DNA of 64,000 nucleotides from the NCBI GenBank assembly GCA_937773555.1, contig CALJVT010000002.1:680501-744500 (forward strand), in the 5' to 3' direction. The stretch comes from an uncultured Pseudomonadales bacterium (GTDB lineage: Bacteria; Pseudomonadota; Gammaproteobacteria; Pseudomonadales; Balneatricaceae). The notes under the pieces were generated by a model. It searched no databases. It was not told where the DNA came from and saw only the letters and a list, made by a program, of their open reading frames with translations. Positions 1-8,398 of the stretch are shown one piece after another. Every line of letters begins with the position of its first letter. Position 1 is the first letter of the stretch. Both the position numbers and the translations under genes were made by a program.

Positions 1-2
1 CG

Positions 3-3000
3 ACCACGGCATCTACCATTCGCGGTACAACGATAATCGCACAGAGCCAAGCGGCCACTTCGGGTGCAACCGCTAACGTCACCTTGACGGGATCAAGCGG
101 CGTGAGTGATTTCAATGGTGCAATGAACGTAGATGCAACGGTCACCTCGGACGGTCTAACCGTTGCTGGTGCAGCAGGCTTCTCGGGCGGTACAACAACG
201 ATTGCCACTGTTGATATCAACGGAGGTGCGATTGATGGGGCTACTATTGGTCTTGCATCAGCCTCTACCATTGCAGCGACGAACGTGACAGCGAGTGGCA
301 CTCTGGACGTAGATGGAGCGAGCACCCTTGATCAGGTGAGCATTAACACAACAGATGGTGCATTTGCGGTAACGGCAGACAATGCAAGCAACTTTGCTGG
401 AGCGGTCAACATCACAGGGGCTCTGGACGTAGATGGCGCCACAACAACAGATGGCATTACTGACTCTACTACCATTGCAGCCACTAATGTGACAGCGAGT
501 GGCACCCTTACAGTGACTGGAGCCTCTGACTTTAATAGTGCAGTTAATATTGACTCAACTCTAACCGTAGATTCGGGCAATGATGGCAATAATGAGTTTG
601 TTGTTGCTTCAGACGTAGCTACTGCCAAGAGTTTAGTAGCAACCACTGCCGACATTAACGGCGGTACGATTGACAATGCAACGATTGGTGCGACAACAGC
701 GTCTACCATTGCAGCGACGAACGTGACAGCGAGTGGCACCTTGGCTGTTACTGGTGTAGTCACAGCTAATGCCGGCGTAGTGGTGGATGACACCACCATC
801 GATGGCAACACCATCACTTCAACAAGCAGTTTGACTATTGATGCCGCCACAGACATTGTATTGGATGCTGATGGAGCGGATGTTGTTCTCAAGGATGCTG
901 GAACGCAGTACGCCAGCCTGACTAATAACAGTAGCAACTTGCAATTGAAGTCTGGCAGTACTACGGCGGTTTCTTTCAGTGGTGCCAATGTTGATTTAGC
1001 AGGTACCCTGGATGTTACAGGAGCGGCTACCTTAGATAGTACAGTAGCAGCTGTAGGTGTAGTCACAGCCAACGCAGGTGTGGTGGTGGATTACCTCACG
1101 ATTGATGCTTACACGATTACTTCAACAGCCAGTTTGATTATTGATGCGATGTCAGACATTGTGTTGGATGCCGATGGAGCGGATGTTATACTCAAGGATG
1201 ATGACACTCAGTATGCTAGCTTGACCAACAATAGTGGCAACTTGCAATTGAAGTCTGGTAGTACTTTGGCAGCCACTTTCAGTGGCGCCAATGTTGATTT
1301 AGCAGGTACTCTGGATGTGACGGGTGCGGCCACCTTAGATAGTACATTAGCAGCTGTAGGTGTAGTCACAGCCAACGCAGGTGTGGTGGTGGATAACACT
1401 ACGATTGATGCTGACACGATTACTTCAACAAGCAGTTTGACCGTTGACGCCGCCACAGACATTGTATTGGATGCTGATGGAGCGGATGTTGTTCTCAAGG
1501 ATGCTGGAACGCAGTACGCCAGCCTGACTAATAACAGTGGCAATTTGATATTGAAGTCTGGCAGTACTACGGCGGCTTCTTTCAGTGGCGCCAATGTTGA
1601 TTTGGCAGGTACTCTGGATGTTACAGGAGCGGCCACATTAGACAGTACATTGAATGTAGCCAGCACCTCGGACTTTAATAGTGCGGTTAATATTGACTCA
1701 ACTCTAACCGTAGATTCGGGCAATGATGGCAATAATGAGTTTGTTGTTGCTTCAGACGTAGCTACTGCCAAGAGTTTAGTAGCAACCACTGCCGACATTA
1801 ACGGCGGTACGATTGACGGTACAACGATTGGTGCTTCTTCAGCGTCTACCATTGTAGCGACTACCATTGCCGCGAGTGGCACCTTAGATGTTGCTGGAGT
1901 AACTACCACAGCGGCGATTTCAGCGACTACCATTGCCGCGAGTGGCGACGTCACTTTGGGTGATGGCTTCGATGATGCCGTGACCATTGCAGGTGTAGCG
2001 GGTGTCAATGATTTGAATGTGACTACTAACATTGATACAGCAACGATTGGAGCCTTCCAGGCCACAGGTGCGATTGACTTTAACAGTGAAAATATGACCA
2101 ATGTCAATGTTGACAGCGGCACGATAGACGGCGCTACTTTAGCGAAGGCGGTATTACTAACTAACGCTGCTAATGGCACTCAAGCCGTAAGCGCTACCAT
2201 CAGCGAATTGGATCTTAATATATCCTCATTGGTCGCAGTAACCAACCGCGCGCCTGACAGTGCGGCTACCAGCTTAACGGCGAGTACACTTGATAGCTCA
2301 ACGGTGGCCAGTTTAGTAGCAACCACTGCTGATATTAACGGCGGTACGATTGACGGTGCAACGATTGGTGCTAATTCAGCGACTACCATTGCAGCGACTA
2401 ATGTGACAGCGAGTGGCACCCTTACAGTGACTGGAGCCTCTGACTTTAATAGTGCAGTTAATATTGACTCAACTCTAACCGTAGATTCGGGCAATGATGG
2501 CAATAATGAGTTTGTTGTTGCTTCAGACGTAGCTACTGCCAAGAGTTTAGTAGCAACCACTGCCGACATTAACGGCGGTACGATTGACGGTGCAACGATT
2601 GGTGCTAATTCAGCGACTACCATTGCAGCGACTAATGTGACAGCGAGTGGCACCCTTGCAGTGACTGGAGCAACTACCTTGTCCAGCACTTTGGACGTAG
2701 ATGGAGCGACCAATCTTGATCAGGTGACCATAGACACAGAAGATGGTGCATTTGCGGTAACGGCGGACAATGCAAGCAACTTTGCTGGTGCGGTCAACAT
2801 CACAGGGGCTCTGGATGTAGATGGAGCCACAACAACAGATGGCATCACTGACTCGACTACGATTGCAGCGGCTAACATGACAGCGAGTGGCACCTTGGGT
2901 GTTGCTGGAGTATCAACGCTAACGGGTAATACAACAGTTGGTGGCACCTTAGGAGTGACTGGTACGACTACAGCTGCTGCGATTGCAGCGACTAACGTGA

Positions 3001-3200
3001 CAGCGAGTGGCACCTTGGGTGTTACTGGAGCAACGACTACAGCGGGCATTACCGACAGTGGTACGATTGCAGCGGCTAACGTGACAGCGAGTGGCACCTT
3101 GGGTGTTGCTGGAGTATCAACGCTAACGGGTAATACAACAGTTGGTGGCACCCTTAGGAGTGACTGGTACGACTACAGCTGCTGCGATTGCAGCGACTAA
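3..3200 (+). CDS. Giant repetitive surface/adhesin-like protein, internal part (5' end outside window)
   Basis: The frame is open from the left edge without a stop, so the true start lies upstream and the first TTG/ATG codons inside the window are not starts. The protein is almost wholly Ser/Thr/Ala/Gly/Asp-rich beta-strand repeats with recurring phrases such as NVTASGTLDVDGA, ATIGA and TADINGGTID. It has no Cys and very few charged residues apart from Asp. Three 101-residue tandem units (753-1661) and several 49-residue blocks recur nearly identically. This composition fits an elongated secreted or surface-anchored fibre; a phage-fibre-like origin of some modules is possible. The frame runs out at 3200 only because of one extra C at 3151-3153 relative to the same repeat at about 2943; the next segment continues in the shifted frame. 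Function is inferred from architecture and neighbours (SapC, secretion genes), not from a recognised domain. Confidence 0.75.
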   Translation, partial: TTASTIRGTTIIAQSQAATSGATANVTLTGSSGVSDFNGAMNVDATVTSDGLTVAGAAGFSGGTTTIATVDINGGAIDGATIGLASASTIAATNVTASGTLDVDGASTLDQVSINTTDGAFAVTADNASNFAGAVNITGALDVDGATTTDGITDSTTIAATNVTASGTLTVTGASDFNSAVNIDSTLTVDSGNDGNNEFVVASDVATAKSLVATTADINGGTIDNATIGATTASTIAATNVTASGTLAVTGVVTANAGVVVDDTTIDGNTITSTSSLTIDAATDIVLDADGADVVLKDAGTQYASLTNNSSNLQLKSGSTTAVSFSGANVDLAGTLDVTGAATLDSTVAAVGVVTANAGVVVDYLTIDAYTITSTASLIIDAMSDIVLDADGADVILKDDDTQYASLTNNSGNLQLKSGSTLAATFSGANVDLAGTLDVTGAATLDSTLAAVGVVTANAGVVVDNTTIDADTITSTSSLTVDAATDIVLDADGADVVLKDAGTQYASLTNNSGNLILKSGSTTAASFSGANVDLAGTLDVTGAATLDSTLNVASTSDFNSAVNIDSTLTVDSGNDGNNEFVVASDVATAKSLVATTADINGGTIDGTTIGASSASTIVATTIAASGTLDVAGVTTTAAISATTIAASGDVTLGDGFDDAVTIAGVAGVNDLNVTTNIDTATIGAFQATGAIDFNSENMTNVNVDSGTIDGATLAKAVLLTNAANGTQAVSATISELDLNISSLVAVTNRAPDSAATSLTASTLDSSTVASLVATTADINGGTIDGATIGANSATTIAATNVTASGTLTVTGASDFNSAVNIDSTLTVDSGNDGNNEFVVASDVATAKSLVATTADINGGTIDGATIGANSATTIAATNVTASGTLAVTGATTLSSTLDVDGATNLDQVTIDTEDGAFAVTADNASNFAGAVNITGALDVDGATTTDGITDSTTIAAANMTASGTLGVAGVSTLTGNTTVGGTLGVTGTTTAAAIAATNVTASGTLGVTGATTTAGITDSGTIAAANVTASGTLGVAGVSTLTGNTTVGGTLRSDWYDYSCCDCSD
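528..2588 (+). repeat. Three dispersed near-identical 147-bp blocks
   Basis: The 147-base block beginning 'gactttaatagtgc' occurs at 528-674, 1671-1817 and 2442-2588 with very few differences. It encodes SAVNIDSTLTVDSGNDG and TADINGGTID. Spacing is irregular (1143 and 771 bases), so these are dispersed copies created by duplication or gene conversion within the same gene. Confidence 0.85.
753..1661 (+). repeat. Three tandem 303-bp (101-residue) repeats
   Basis: The phrase 'ggtgtagtcacagc' recurs at 753, 1056 and 1359, exactly 303 bases apart. Each unit encodes a copy of a domain containing ASLTNNSGNLQLKSGST and DIVLDADGADV. Copies differ by scattered substitutions but keep length and frame. 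Similar 'DIVLDADG ... NLQLKSG' stretches are, from memory, common in structural/fibre proteins of marine phages. Confidence 0.85.
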
Positions 3201-3795
3201 CGTGACAGCGAGTGGCACCTTGGGTGTTGCTGGAGTATCAACGCTAACGGGTAATACAACAGTTGGTGGCACCTTAGGTGTTACTGGAGCAACGACTACA
3301 GCGGGCATTACCGACAGTGGTACGATTGCAGCGACTAACGTGACAGCGAGTGGCACCTTAGGTGTTGCTGGAGTATCAACGCTAACGGGTAATACAACAG
3401 TTGGTGGCACCTTAGGTGTTACTGGAGCAACGACTACAGCGGGCATTACCGACAGTGGTACGATTGCAGCGGCTAACGTGACAGCGAGTGGCACCTTGGG
3501 TGTTGCTGGAGTATCAACGCTAACGGGTAATACAACAGTTGGTGGCACCTTAGGTGTTACTGGTACGACTACAGCTGCTGCGATTGCAGCGACTAACGTG
3601 ACAGCGAGTGGCACCTTGGGTGTTGCTGGAGTATCAACGCTAACGGGTAATACAACAGTTGGTGGCACCTTAGGTGTTACTGGTACGACTACAGCTGCTG
3701 CGATTGCAGCGACTAACGTGACAGCGAGTGGCACCTTGGGTGTTGCTGGAGTATCAACGCTAACGGGTAATACAACAGTGGTGCATTTGCGGTAA
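3142..3795 (+). CDS. Giant repetitive protein, second in-frame segment after a frameshift
   Basis: This continues the protein of the preceding segment in the +1 frame. It consists only of alternating modules: an 18-residue unit (GVAGVSTLTGNTTVGGTL) followed by either a 28-residue unit (with TTTAGITDSGTIAA) or a 22-residue unit (with TTTAAAIAATN). Nucleotide copies are almost identical. It has no start of its own and should be read as part of one gene. It ends where the array becomes scrambled near 3780. Separate expression is very unlikely. Confidence 0.6.
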   Translation: MVAPLGVTGTTTAAAIAATNVTASGTLGVAGVSTLTGNTTVGGTLGVTGATTTAGITDSGTIAATNVTASGTLGVAGVSTLTGNTTVGGTLGVTGATTTAGITDSGTIAAANVTASGTLGVAGVSTLTGNTTVGGTLGVTGTTTAAAIAATNVTASGTLGVAGVSTLTGNTTVGGTLGVTGTTTAAAIAATNVTASGTLGVAGVSTLTGNTTVVHLR

Positions 3796-4270
3796 CGGCA
3801 ACCAATGCAAGTACTTTGCTGGTACGTAACATCACAGGGGCCTGGTGTATGGAGCAACGACTACAGCGGGCATTACCGACAGTGGTACGATTGCAGCGGC
3901 TAACGTGACAGCGAGTGGCACCTTAGGTGTTGCTGGAGTATCAACGCTAACGGGTAATACAACAGTTGGTGGCACCTTATGCAGACGCTACAGCGAGCAT
4001 ACGACAGGTACGATTGCAGCGGCAGTGACAGCGAGTGGCAGGGTGTTGCTGGAGTTCAACCTAAGTAATACACAGTGGTGGCACGCTTGGTGTCTGGACG
4101 GTGGCATCAGCGACAAGTGACAATGCACCTTGGGTGTTGCTGGAGTATCAACGCTAACGGGCAATACGAACTGTAGATGGCAACCTAACGTCAGGATGGC
4201 TTAGTGTCTGGAGGCACGGCTATCAGCAGTGGCACCTTAGGTGCTGGAGCAGACTACAGTGGCTAGTGAC
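3780..4270 (+). other. Scrambled, degenerate block inside the repeat array
   Basis: This stretch mixes recognisable fragments of the array with deletions, joins and point changes that destroy every reading frame. Just after 3776 the sequence jumps into a damaged copy of the 'gcatttgcggtaacggca' block otherwise found at about 360 and 2750. A readable copy of both modules follows at about 3848-3980, and then short broken pieces up to about 4270. Such a patchwork in the middle of near-perfect repeats looks more like a poor consensus over an unresolved repeat than like a natural mutation pattern, but a decayed recombination product cannot be excluded. Confidence 0.6.
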
Positions 4271-4660
4271 TGGCGATCTGCAGCGATTGCTAACGTGACA
4301 GCGAGTGGCACCTTGGGTGTTGCTGGAGTATCAACGCTAACGGGTAATACAACAGTTGGTGGCACCTTAGGAGTGACTGGTACGACTACAGCTGCTGCGA
4401 TTGCAGCGACTAACGTGACAGCGAGTGGCACCTTGGGTGTTGCTGGAGTATCAACGCTAACGGGTAATACAACAGTTGGTGGCACCTTAGGTGTTACTGG
4501 AGCAACGACTACAGCGGGCATTACCGACAGTGGTACGATTGCAGCGGCTAACGTGACAGCGAGTGGCACCTTGGGTGTTGCTGGAGTATCAACGCTAACG
4601 GGTAATACAACAGTTGGTGGCACCTTAGGTGTTGACTGGAGTATCAACGCTAACGGGTAA
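4241..4660 (+). CDS. Giant repetitive protein, third in-frame segment
   Basis: From about 4285 the clean module pattern returns (NVTASGTLGVAGVSTL and so on) and runs to about 4625. There a hybrid junction joins the end of one 18-residue module directly to the middle of another with one additional base, so the frame ends at 4660. The first 14 or so codons come from the scrambled block and are not meaningful. Read it as a piece of the same gene. Confidence 0.5.
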   Translation: MLEQTTVASDWRSAAIANVTASGTLGVAGVSTLTGNTTVGGTLGVTGTTTAAAIAATNVTASGTLGVAGVSTLTGNTTVGGTLGVTGATTTAGITDSGTIAAANVTASGTLGVAGVSTLTGNTTVGGTLGVDWSINANG

Positions 4661-5660
4661 TACAACAGTTGGTGGCACCTTAGGTGTTACTGGAGCAACG
4701 ACTACAGCGGGCATTACCGACAGTGGTACGATTGCAGCGGCTAACGTGACAGCGAGTGGCACCTTGGGTGTTGCTGGAGTATCAACGCTAACGGGTAATA
4801 CAACAGTTGGTGGCACCTTAGGTGTTACTGGTACGACTACAGCTGCTGCGATTGCAGCGACTAACGTGACAGCGAGTGGCACCTTAGGTGTTGCTGGAGT
4901 ATCAACGCTAACGGGTAATACAACAGTTGGTGGCACCTTAGGTGTTACTGGTACGACTACAGCTGCTGCGATTGCAGCGACTAACGTGACAGCGAGTGGC
5001 ACCTTGGGTGTTGCTGGAGTATCAACGCTAACGGGTAATACAACAGTTGGTGGCACCTTAGGTGTTACTGGTACGACTACAGCTGCCGCGATTGCAGCGA
5101 CTAACGTGACAGTGACTAGCTTGAATGCCGGTTCTGGAACCATTCAGACGACTGGTGTAATTAAAACGGATTTCTCGGATATAGACGATAACGCAAACGC
5201 GATTGCAGCCGAAGCCGTAACAGCTAGAGCCGCAGAAGTTGCTAACGCAAGTTCGATCACAGTGGAAGCGACAACAGCTAGAGCTGCAGAACTCAAGGCG
5301 AGCACTGCATTAAGCGCCATCCTTACCGATTATGGTACTACCAACACGGTTACAACCCTTGGTATTGCCGATTCGGCGGTCACGCTGTCTAAAGTTGGTT
5401 CGGTTGTTTCTAATAGCTTAATTCGTGTAGAGGCTAAGGTGAATGCATTGGCATTGTTCACTACATCTACTGGTGGCGCTATCAGTGAAACCGGTAACGG
5501 AAACGATATTGCTGATACCGTACTGAAAGCCATCGATGCGACTAACGCTAAGGCGAATACTGCAGCCTTAGGTGATGTGGAAACCCGGGTAGATGTGGTT
5601 GAAGCCAACGGTAGTAATACCTTCTTAAGCTTCATTAACAGGCTGTTCGGCGGATCTTAA
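4629..5660 (+). CDS. Giant repetitive protein, C-terminal segment
   Basis: Repeat modules continue to about 5112, after which a non-repetitive C-terminus of about 180 residues follows. This begins with NVTVTSLNAGSG, then an Ala/Glu-rich stretch with heptad-like spacing (AEAVTARAAEVANAS and a close second copy) that could form a coiled coil, and ends in LSFINRLFGGS. No membrane anchor, LPxTG-type signal or RTX repeats are seen. The C-terminus may therefore be a trimerisation or attachment element, by analogy with fibre proteins (inference). A strong terminator follows 17 bases after the stop, so the gene ends its own transcript before sapC. Confidence 0.65.
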   Translation: MLTGVSTLTGNTTVGGTLGVTGATTTAGITDSGTIAAANVTASGTLGVAGVSTLTGNTTVGGTLGVTGTTTAAAIAATNVTASGTLGVAGVSTLTGNTTVGGTLGVTGTTTAAAIAATNVTASGTLGVAGVSTLTGNTTVGGTLGVTGTTTAAAIAATNVTVTSLNAGSGTIQTTGVIKTDFSDIDDNANAIAAEAVTARAAEVANASSITVEATTARAAELKASTALSAILTDYGTTNTVTTLGIADSAVTLSKVGSVVSNSLIRVEAKVNALALFTTSTGGAISETGNGNDIADTVLKAIDATNAKANTAALGDVETRVDVVEANGSNTFLSFINRLFGGS

Positions 5661-5676
5661 TCTGTTTGATTGGTTG

Positions 5677-5722
5677 GCGTCGTGTATAGGGTTTAACCTT
5701 TATGTACGGCGCTTTTTGTTTT
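5677..5722 (+). terminator. Rho-independent terminator after the giant repetitive gene
   Basis: A 12-base-pair stem with several G-U pairs (gcgtcgtgtata against tatgtacggcgc) closes a loop and is followed directly by tttttgtttt. It lies 17 bases past the stop codon at 5660. Confidence 0.75.
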
Positions 5723-5765
5723 AGACATTAAAAATAATATTTAACTTTAAACTAAGGGTAATTAA

Positions 5766-6476
5766 ATGAGTTTAGCTATTTATAAGGACGTACGTGTAAT
5801 TAATCGCGAAGAAGATAAAAAATTAAAAATCTCGCCCATCAAAGGCTTTTCCTATGCCTCTAATCTGCGAGACTGCATTATTACGGTTACTGAATTTTAC
5901 GCGGCGGCTAAGTCCCAGCCTATTGTGTTTACTAAGAATGAGAAGGGTGAATATATGGCTCTTGCCCTTATGGGCTTAATAAGTGAAAAAAACTTATTTA
6001 CTAATGAAGATGGCTCTTGGCGTGCAGGAGAGTATGTGCCAGCATTTGTGCGCCGTTATCCATTTATTTATATTCAGCACAGTGGTGACTCACTCACCTT
6101 AGCTGTTGATCACGGACATAAGGCCGTTAATAAGCGTAAGGGCGAAGCCCTGTTTAATGTTGATGGTGAGCCGTCTACATATACAGAACGGGTGATTGAC
6201 TTTCTTAACCAATACCAAGAAGCCAATCACCGCACCCAGGCCATGATTAAAATGTTGGATGAAAAAGGCTTGTTAGAAGATGCTACTGCTAAATTGGTAC
6301 AAAATGGCGAACCTTCTAATTTAACAGGCTTTAAGCGTGTTAACGAGGACAGGCTTTCCGAGTTAAGTGACACCGAAGTAATGGATTTAATTAAGTCGGG
6401 TGTTTACAAGTGGGTCGTGGCCCATTTAATGTCACTGTCTAACTTCCAAAAGTTACTAACATACTCGGAACAGTAA
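5766..6476 (+). CDS. SapC family protein
   Basis: This 236-residue soluble protein has no signal peptide or membrane segment. Its N-terminus (HCI-like 'SPIKGFSYASNLRDCIITVTEF'-type region), the YPFI core near residue 99 and the FNVDGEPS/F-N-Y pattern match the SapC family (Pfam SapC), named after a gene in the Campylobacter fetus S-layer locus. The biochemical role of the family is not established. Placement between a giant surface protein and secretion genes supports a link to surface-layer or adhesin production (inference). The stop codon directly abuts the ATG of the next gene, so the two are probably translationally coupled. Confidence 0.8.
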   Translation: MSLAIYKDVRVINREEDKKLKISPIKGFSYASNLRDCIITVTEFYAAAKSQPIVFTKNEKGEYMALALMGLISEKNLFTNEDGSWRAGEYVPAFVRRYPFIYIQHSGDSLTLAVDHGHKAVNKRKGEALFNVDGEPSTYTERVIDFLNQYQEANHRTQAMIKMLDEKGLLEDATAKLVQNGEPSNLTGFKRVNEDRLSELSDTEVMDLIKSGVYKWVVAHLMSLSNFQKLLTYSEQ

Positions 6477-8327
6477 ATGATAGTTGTGAGCGAAGGTTTG
6501 TTTTTTCTCCCACGACAGCTAGGGGTGCTTAGTTTGTTACTGATAGCATTACCTGCTTTGAGTGCAGGCACCCCTCCAGCTGAACGTACAGAGCTAGCAC
6601 CCTCGGCAATTAACGACATAGAGAGTTCGGTAAGTTCGGGTCAAGCCGACTCTAAAGATGGGCTGGTTGTTGATCAAAAGCGGTCTGTGATTGAAAACGT
6701 TAAAGTTGGCAAAAGTGCCCAGCCTACTGGTGACAATAAGCTAGAGCAGGGTGAAAAATTTCGCCTTAATGGCATACAGTTGCAGGGCAACACGGTTATG
6801 GACAAGGACAGTATTATCTTCGTAGTGCAGCCGTATGTCGGTACTATGATGACCACTGCCGATCTCCAAGCTGTCGCCTCTCAAATCACTCAATTATTTG
6901 TAGAGCAAGGTTATGCCACCACTAAGTGTGTTATCCCTGCTCAAAAAGTCACCGATGGTGTGGTTGTACTTAAGGTAGTGGAAGACAAATTGGGGCAAAT
7001 TCAGCTCTCTGGAGCAGAGCCATACTTCTACGATGTGCGTCTATTCCTTGCCCAGCTACACGACTTACAAGGTGAAGTAATTCACTTGCCTACGCTCAAT
7101 AGCCGCTTGCGCCACTTGTCTCAATTGCCTGCCACGAGGGTGCAGCCTACCTTAGTGAAGCAATCAGAAGGCACTACTAACCTGGTGTTAAAGCTCACAG
7201 ACCTTGAAGATCAATTTAGTGTGTCCGTGAACAACTCTGGTAGCCGCTTTACCGGTGCTAACCGGCTATCATCTAGTGCTGTGTTTAATAATGTTAGTGG
7301 CAATAGTGATGTGGCAACCGTTGCCTTTACTACTTCGTTAAATAACGTTAAATATTTGGGGTCTATGTCGTTAAACTATAAACGCCCCGTTGGTAGTTCT
7401 GGTGGGAAAATGGGGGTAGGTTACTCCAATTTGTATTATCGTATGGACCCCAGTGAAGTGGGCTTTGATCAGGTGCGTTATGAAGGTGGCACCAACTCCT
7501 TAGCGCTGCGTTACGAACAGCCACTATGGTTGGAAGACGAGTCTAATAGTCAAAAAAATTACAACTGGAGTGTAGGCTTTGAGCGTAAAAAAGCCCAAGC
7601 AAAGACTATATATAACACTAGCTTTGATCAGCCTGCGGGCTTTGCCTATGTGGATTCGGAAGACCGTTTGATGGTGGGAGACATTACCCTGTATACGGAG
7701 CAATATACTTTGCTCAAAGGGCTTAAAGGTCGTAGTTTCGCGTCTATTTCACTTAAGCACGCTTTTGAAGGCTTTTTTGGCGCCACAACGCAAGAAGACA
7801 TCGACCGAAAGTTGGAAAACATCAGCAATAACGTAGAACCTATTACTGGACCGATCGGTAACGTTACCGGCATGGATCCCAATTTTTGGAAGCTTTATGT
7901 GGATGTGTCTCGGGCCCAGACGCTACCCAACAGTTTTAACGCACAATTTGACTTTCATGGTGAATATACGCCTAGCAAAAAGTTGCCACAGTCATACCAG
8001 TTCGCAGGCGCCGATGGCGGCGCCTCAGGATTTTCCCTTGGCCTTAAGTTGATGCGGCCTATTGCCCAAAATGTTTCTATTGGAGTTGCCTTTAAACACT
8101 CCAAGGCGGTGAGCTGGTACAGAGATGTGGACCCAGGCTGTAACAACAGCGTGGGCACCGCCACGGCAATCTCTGCTGGCCGTAATAGCTGCTCCACCAA
8201 CGAAATGGAGCTAAACCTGGATTGGCGCTTAGGGAGCCTGCTAACCAATGTTAACTATCGTAACAACATAACTTCTAGTGCGCAAAACAACAATAAAGTT
8301 ACCTTTAATTTTGGTTACCGCTGGTAG
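6477..8327 (+). CDS. TpsB/FhaC-type outer-membrane transporter (ShlB/HecB family)
   Basis: The 616-residue protein starts with a signal peptide (LLLIALPALSAG at residues 20-31). A polar linker and a POTRA domain at about residues 97-175 follow (begins FRLNGIQLQGNTV, ends VVLKVVEDKLGQIQLSG). The C-terminal two-thirds is rich in alternating aromatic strands and ends in FNFGYRW, typical of an outer-membrane beta-barrel with a terminal aromatic residue. This is the architecture of two-partner-secretion transporters, which export TpsA exoproteins carrying an N-terminal TPS domain. No TpsA N-terminus is visible; the giant protein upstream, whose start lies off the window, is the obvious candidate. 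The gene abuts sapC with no gap. Confidence 0.85.
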   Translation: MIVVSEGLFFLPRQLGVLSLLLIALPALSAGTPPAERTELAPSAINDIESSVSSGQADSKDGLVVDQKRSVIENVKVGKSAQPTGDNKLEQGEKFRLNGIQLQGNTVMDKDSIIFVVQPYVGTMMTTADLQAVASQITQLFVEQGYATTKCVIPAQKVTDGVVVLKVVEDKLGQIQLSGAEPYFYDVRLFLAQLHDLQGEVIHLPTLNSRLRHLSQLPATRVQPTLVKQSEGTTNLVLKLTDLEDQFSVSVNNSGSRFTGANRLSSSAVFNNVSGNSDVATVAFTTSLNNVKYLGSMSLNYKRPVGSSGGKMGVGYSNLYYRMDPSEVGFDQVRYEGGTNSLALRYEQPLWLEDESNSQKNYNWSVGFERKKAQAKTIYNTSFDQPAGFAYVDSEDRLMVGDITLYTEQYTLLKGLKGRSFASISLKHAFEGFFGATTQEDIDRKLENISNNVEPITGPIGNVTGMDPNFWKLYVDVSRAQTLPNSFNAQFDFHGEYTPSKKLPQSYQFAGADGGASGFSLGLKLMRPIAQNVSIGVAFKHSKAVSWYRDVDPGCNNSVGTATAISAGRNSCSTNEMELNLDWRLGSLLTNVNYRNNITSSAQNNNKVTFNFGYRW

Positions 8328-8398
8328 AGAGCCGCTAAGATTAAATAGGATTAAATAAAGTTTTACACGGTCCAGTGAGCTATAACAAGGTGAATAAC

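Larger units (their letters stand above)
2878..5112 (+). repeat. Near-identical tandem array of 54-bp modules alternating with 66- or 84-bp modules
   Basis: A 54-base module (18 residues) alternates with one of two partner modules, 84 bases (28 residues) or 66 bases (22 residues), giving periods of 138 or 120 bases. The partner modules share their last half (ANVTASGTL / TNVTASGTL). Copies are nearly identical at the DNA level, including third positions, which signals recent expansion or conversion. The centre (3780-4270) is scrambled and the true copy number is probably not resolved in this sequence. Confidence 0.9.

Noticed and set aside
2878-5112. Possible CRISPR array
   Set aside because: Repeats are 54-84 bases, contiguous, in frame and coding; there are no unique spacers and no cas genes.
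332-5143. Several long antisense open frames (up to 323 codons) rich in Pro/Val/Ala
   Set aside because: They are mirror frames of the repeat protein: low-complexity, repeating with the same period, no ribosome sites and no family resemblance.
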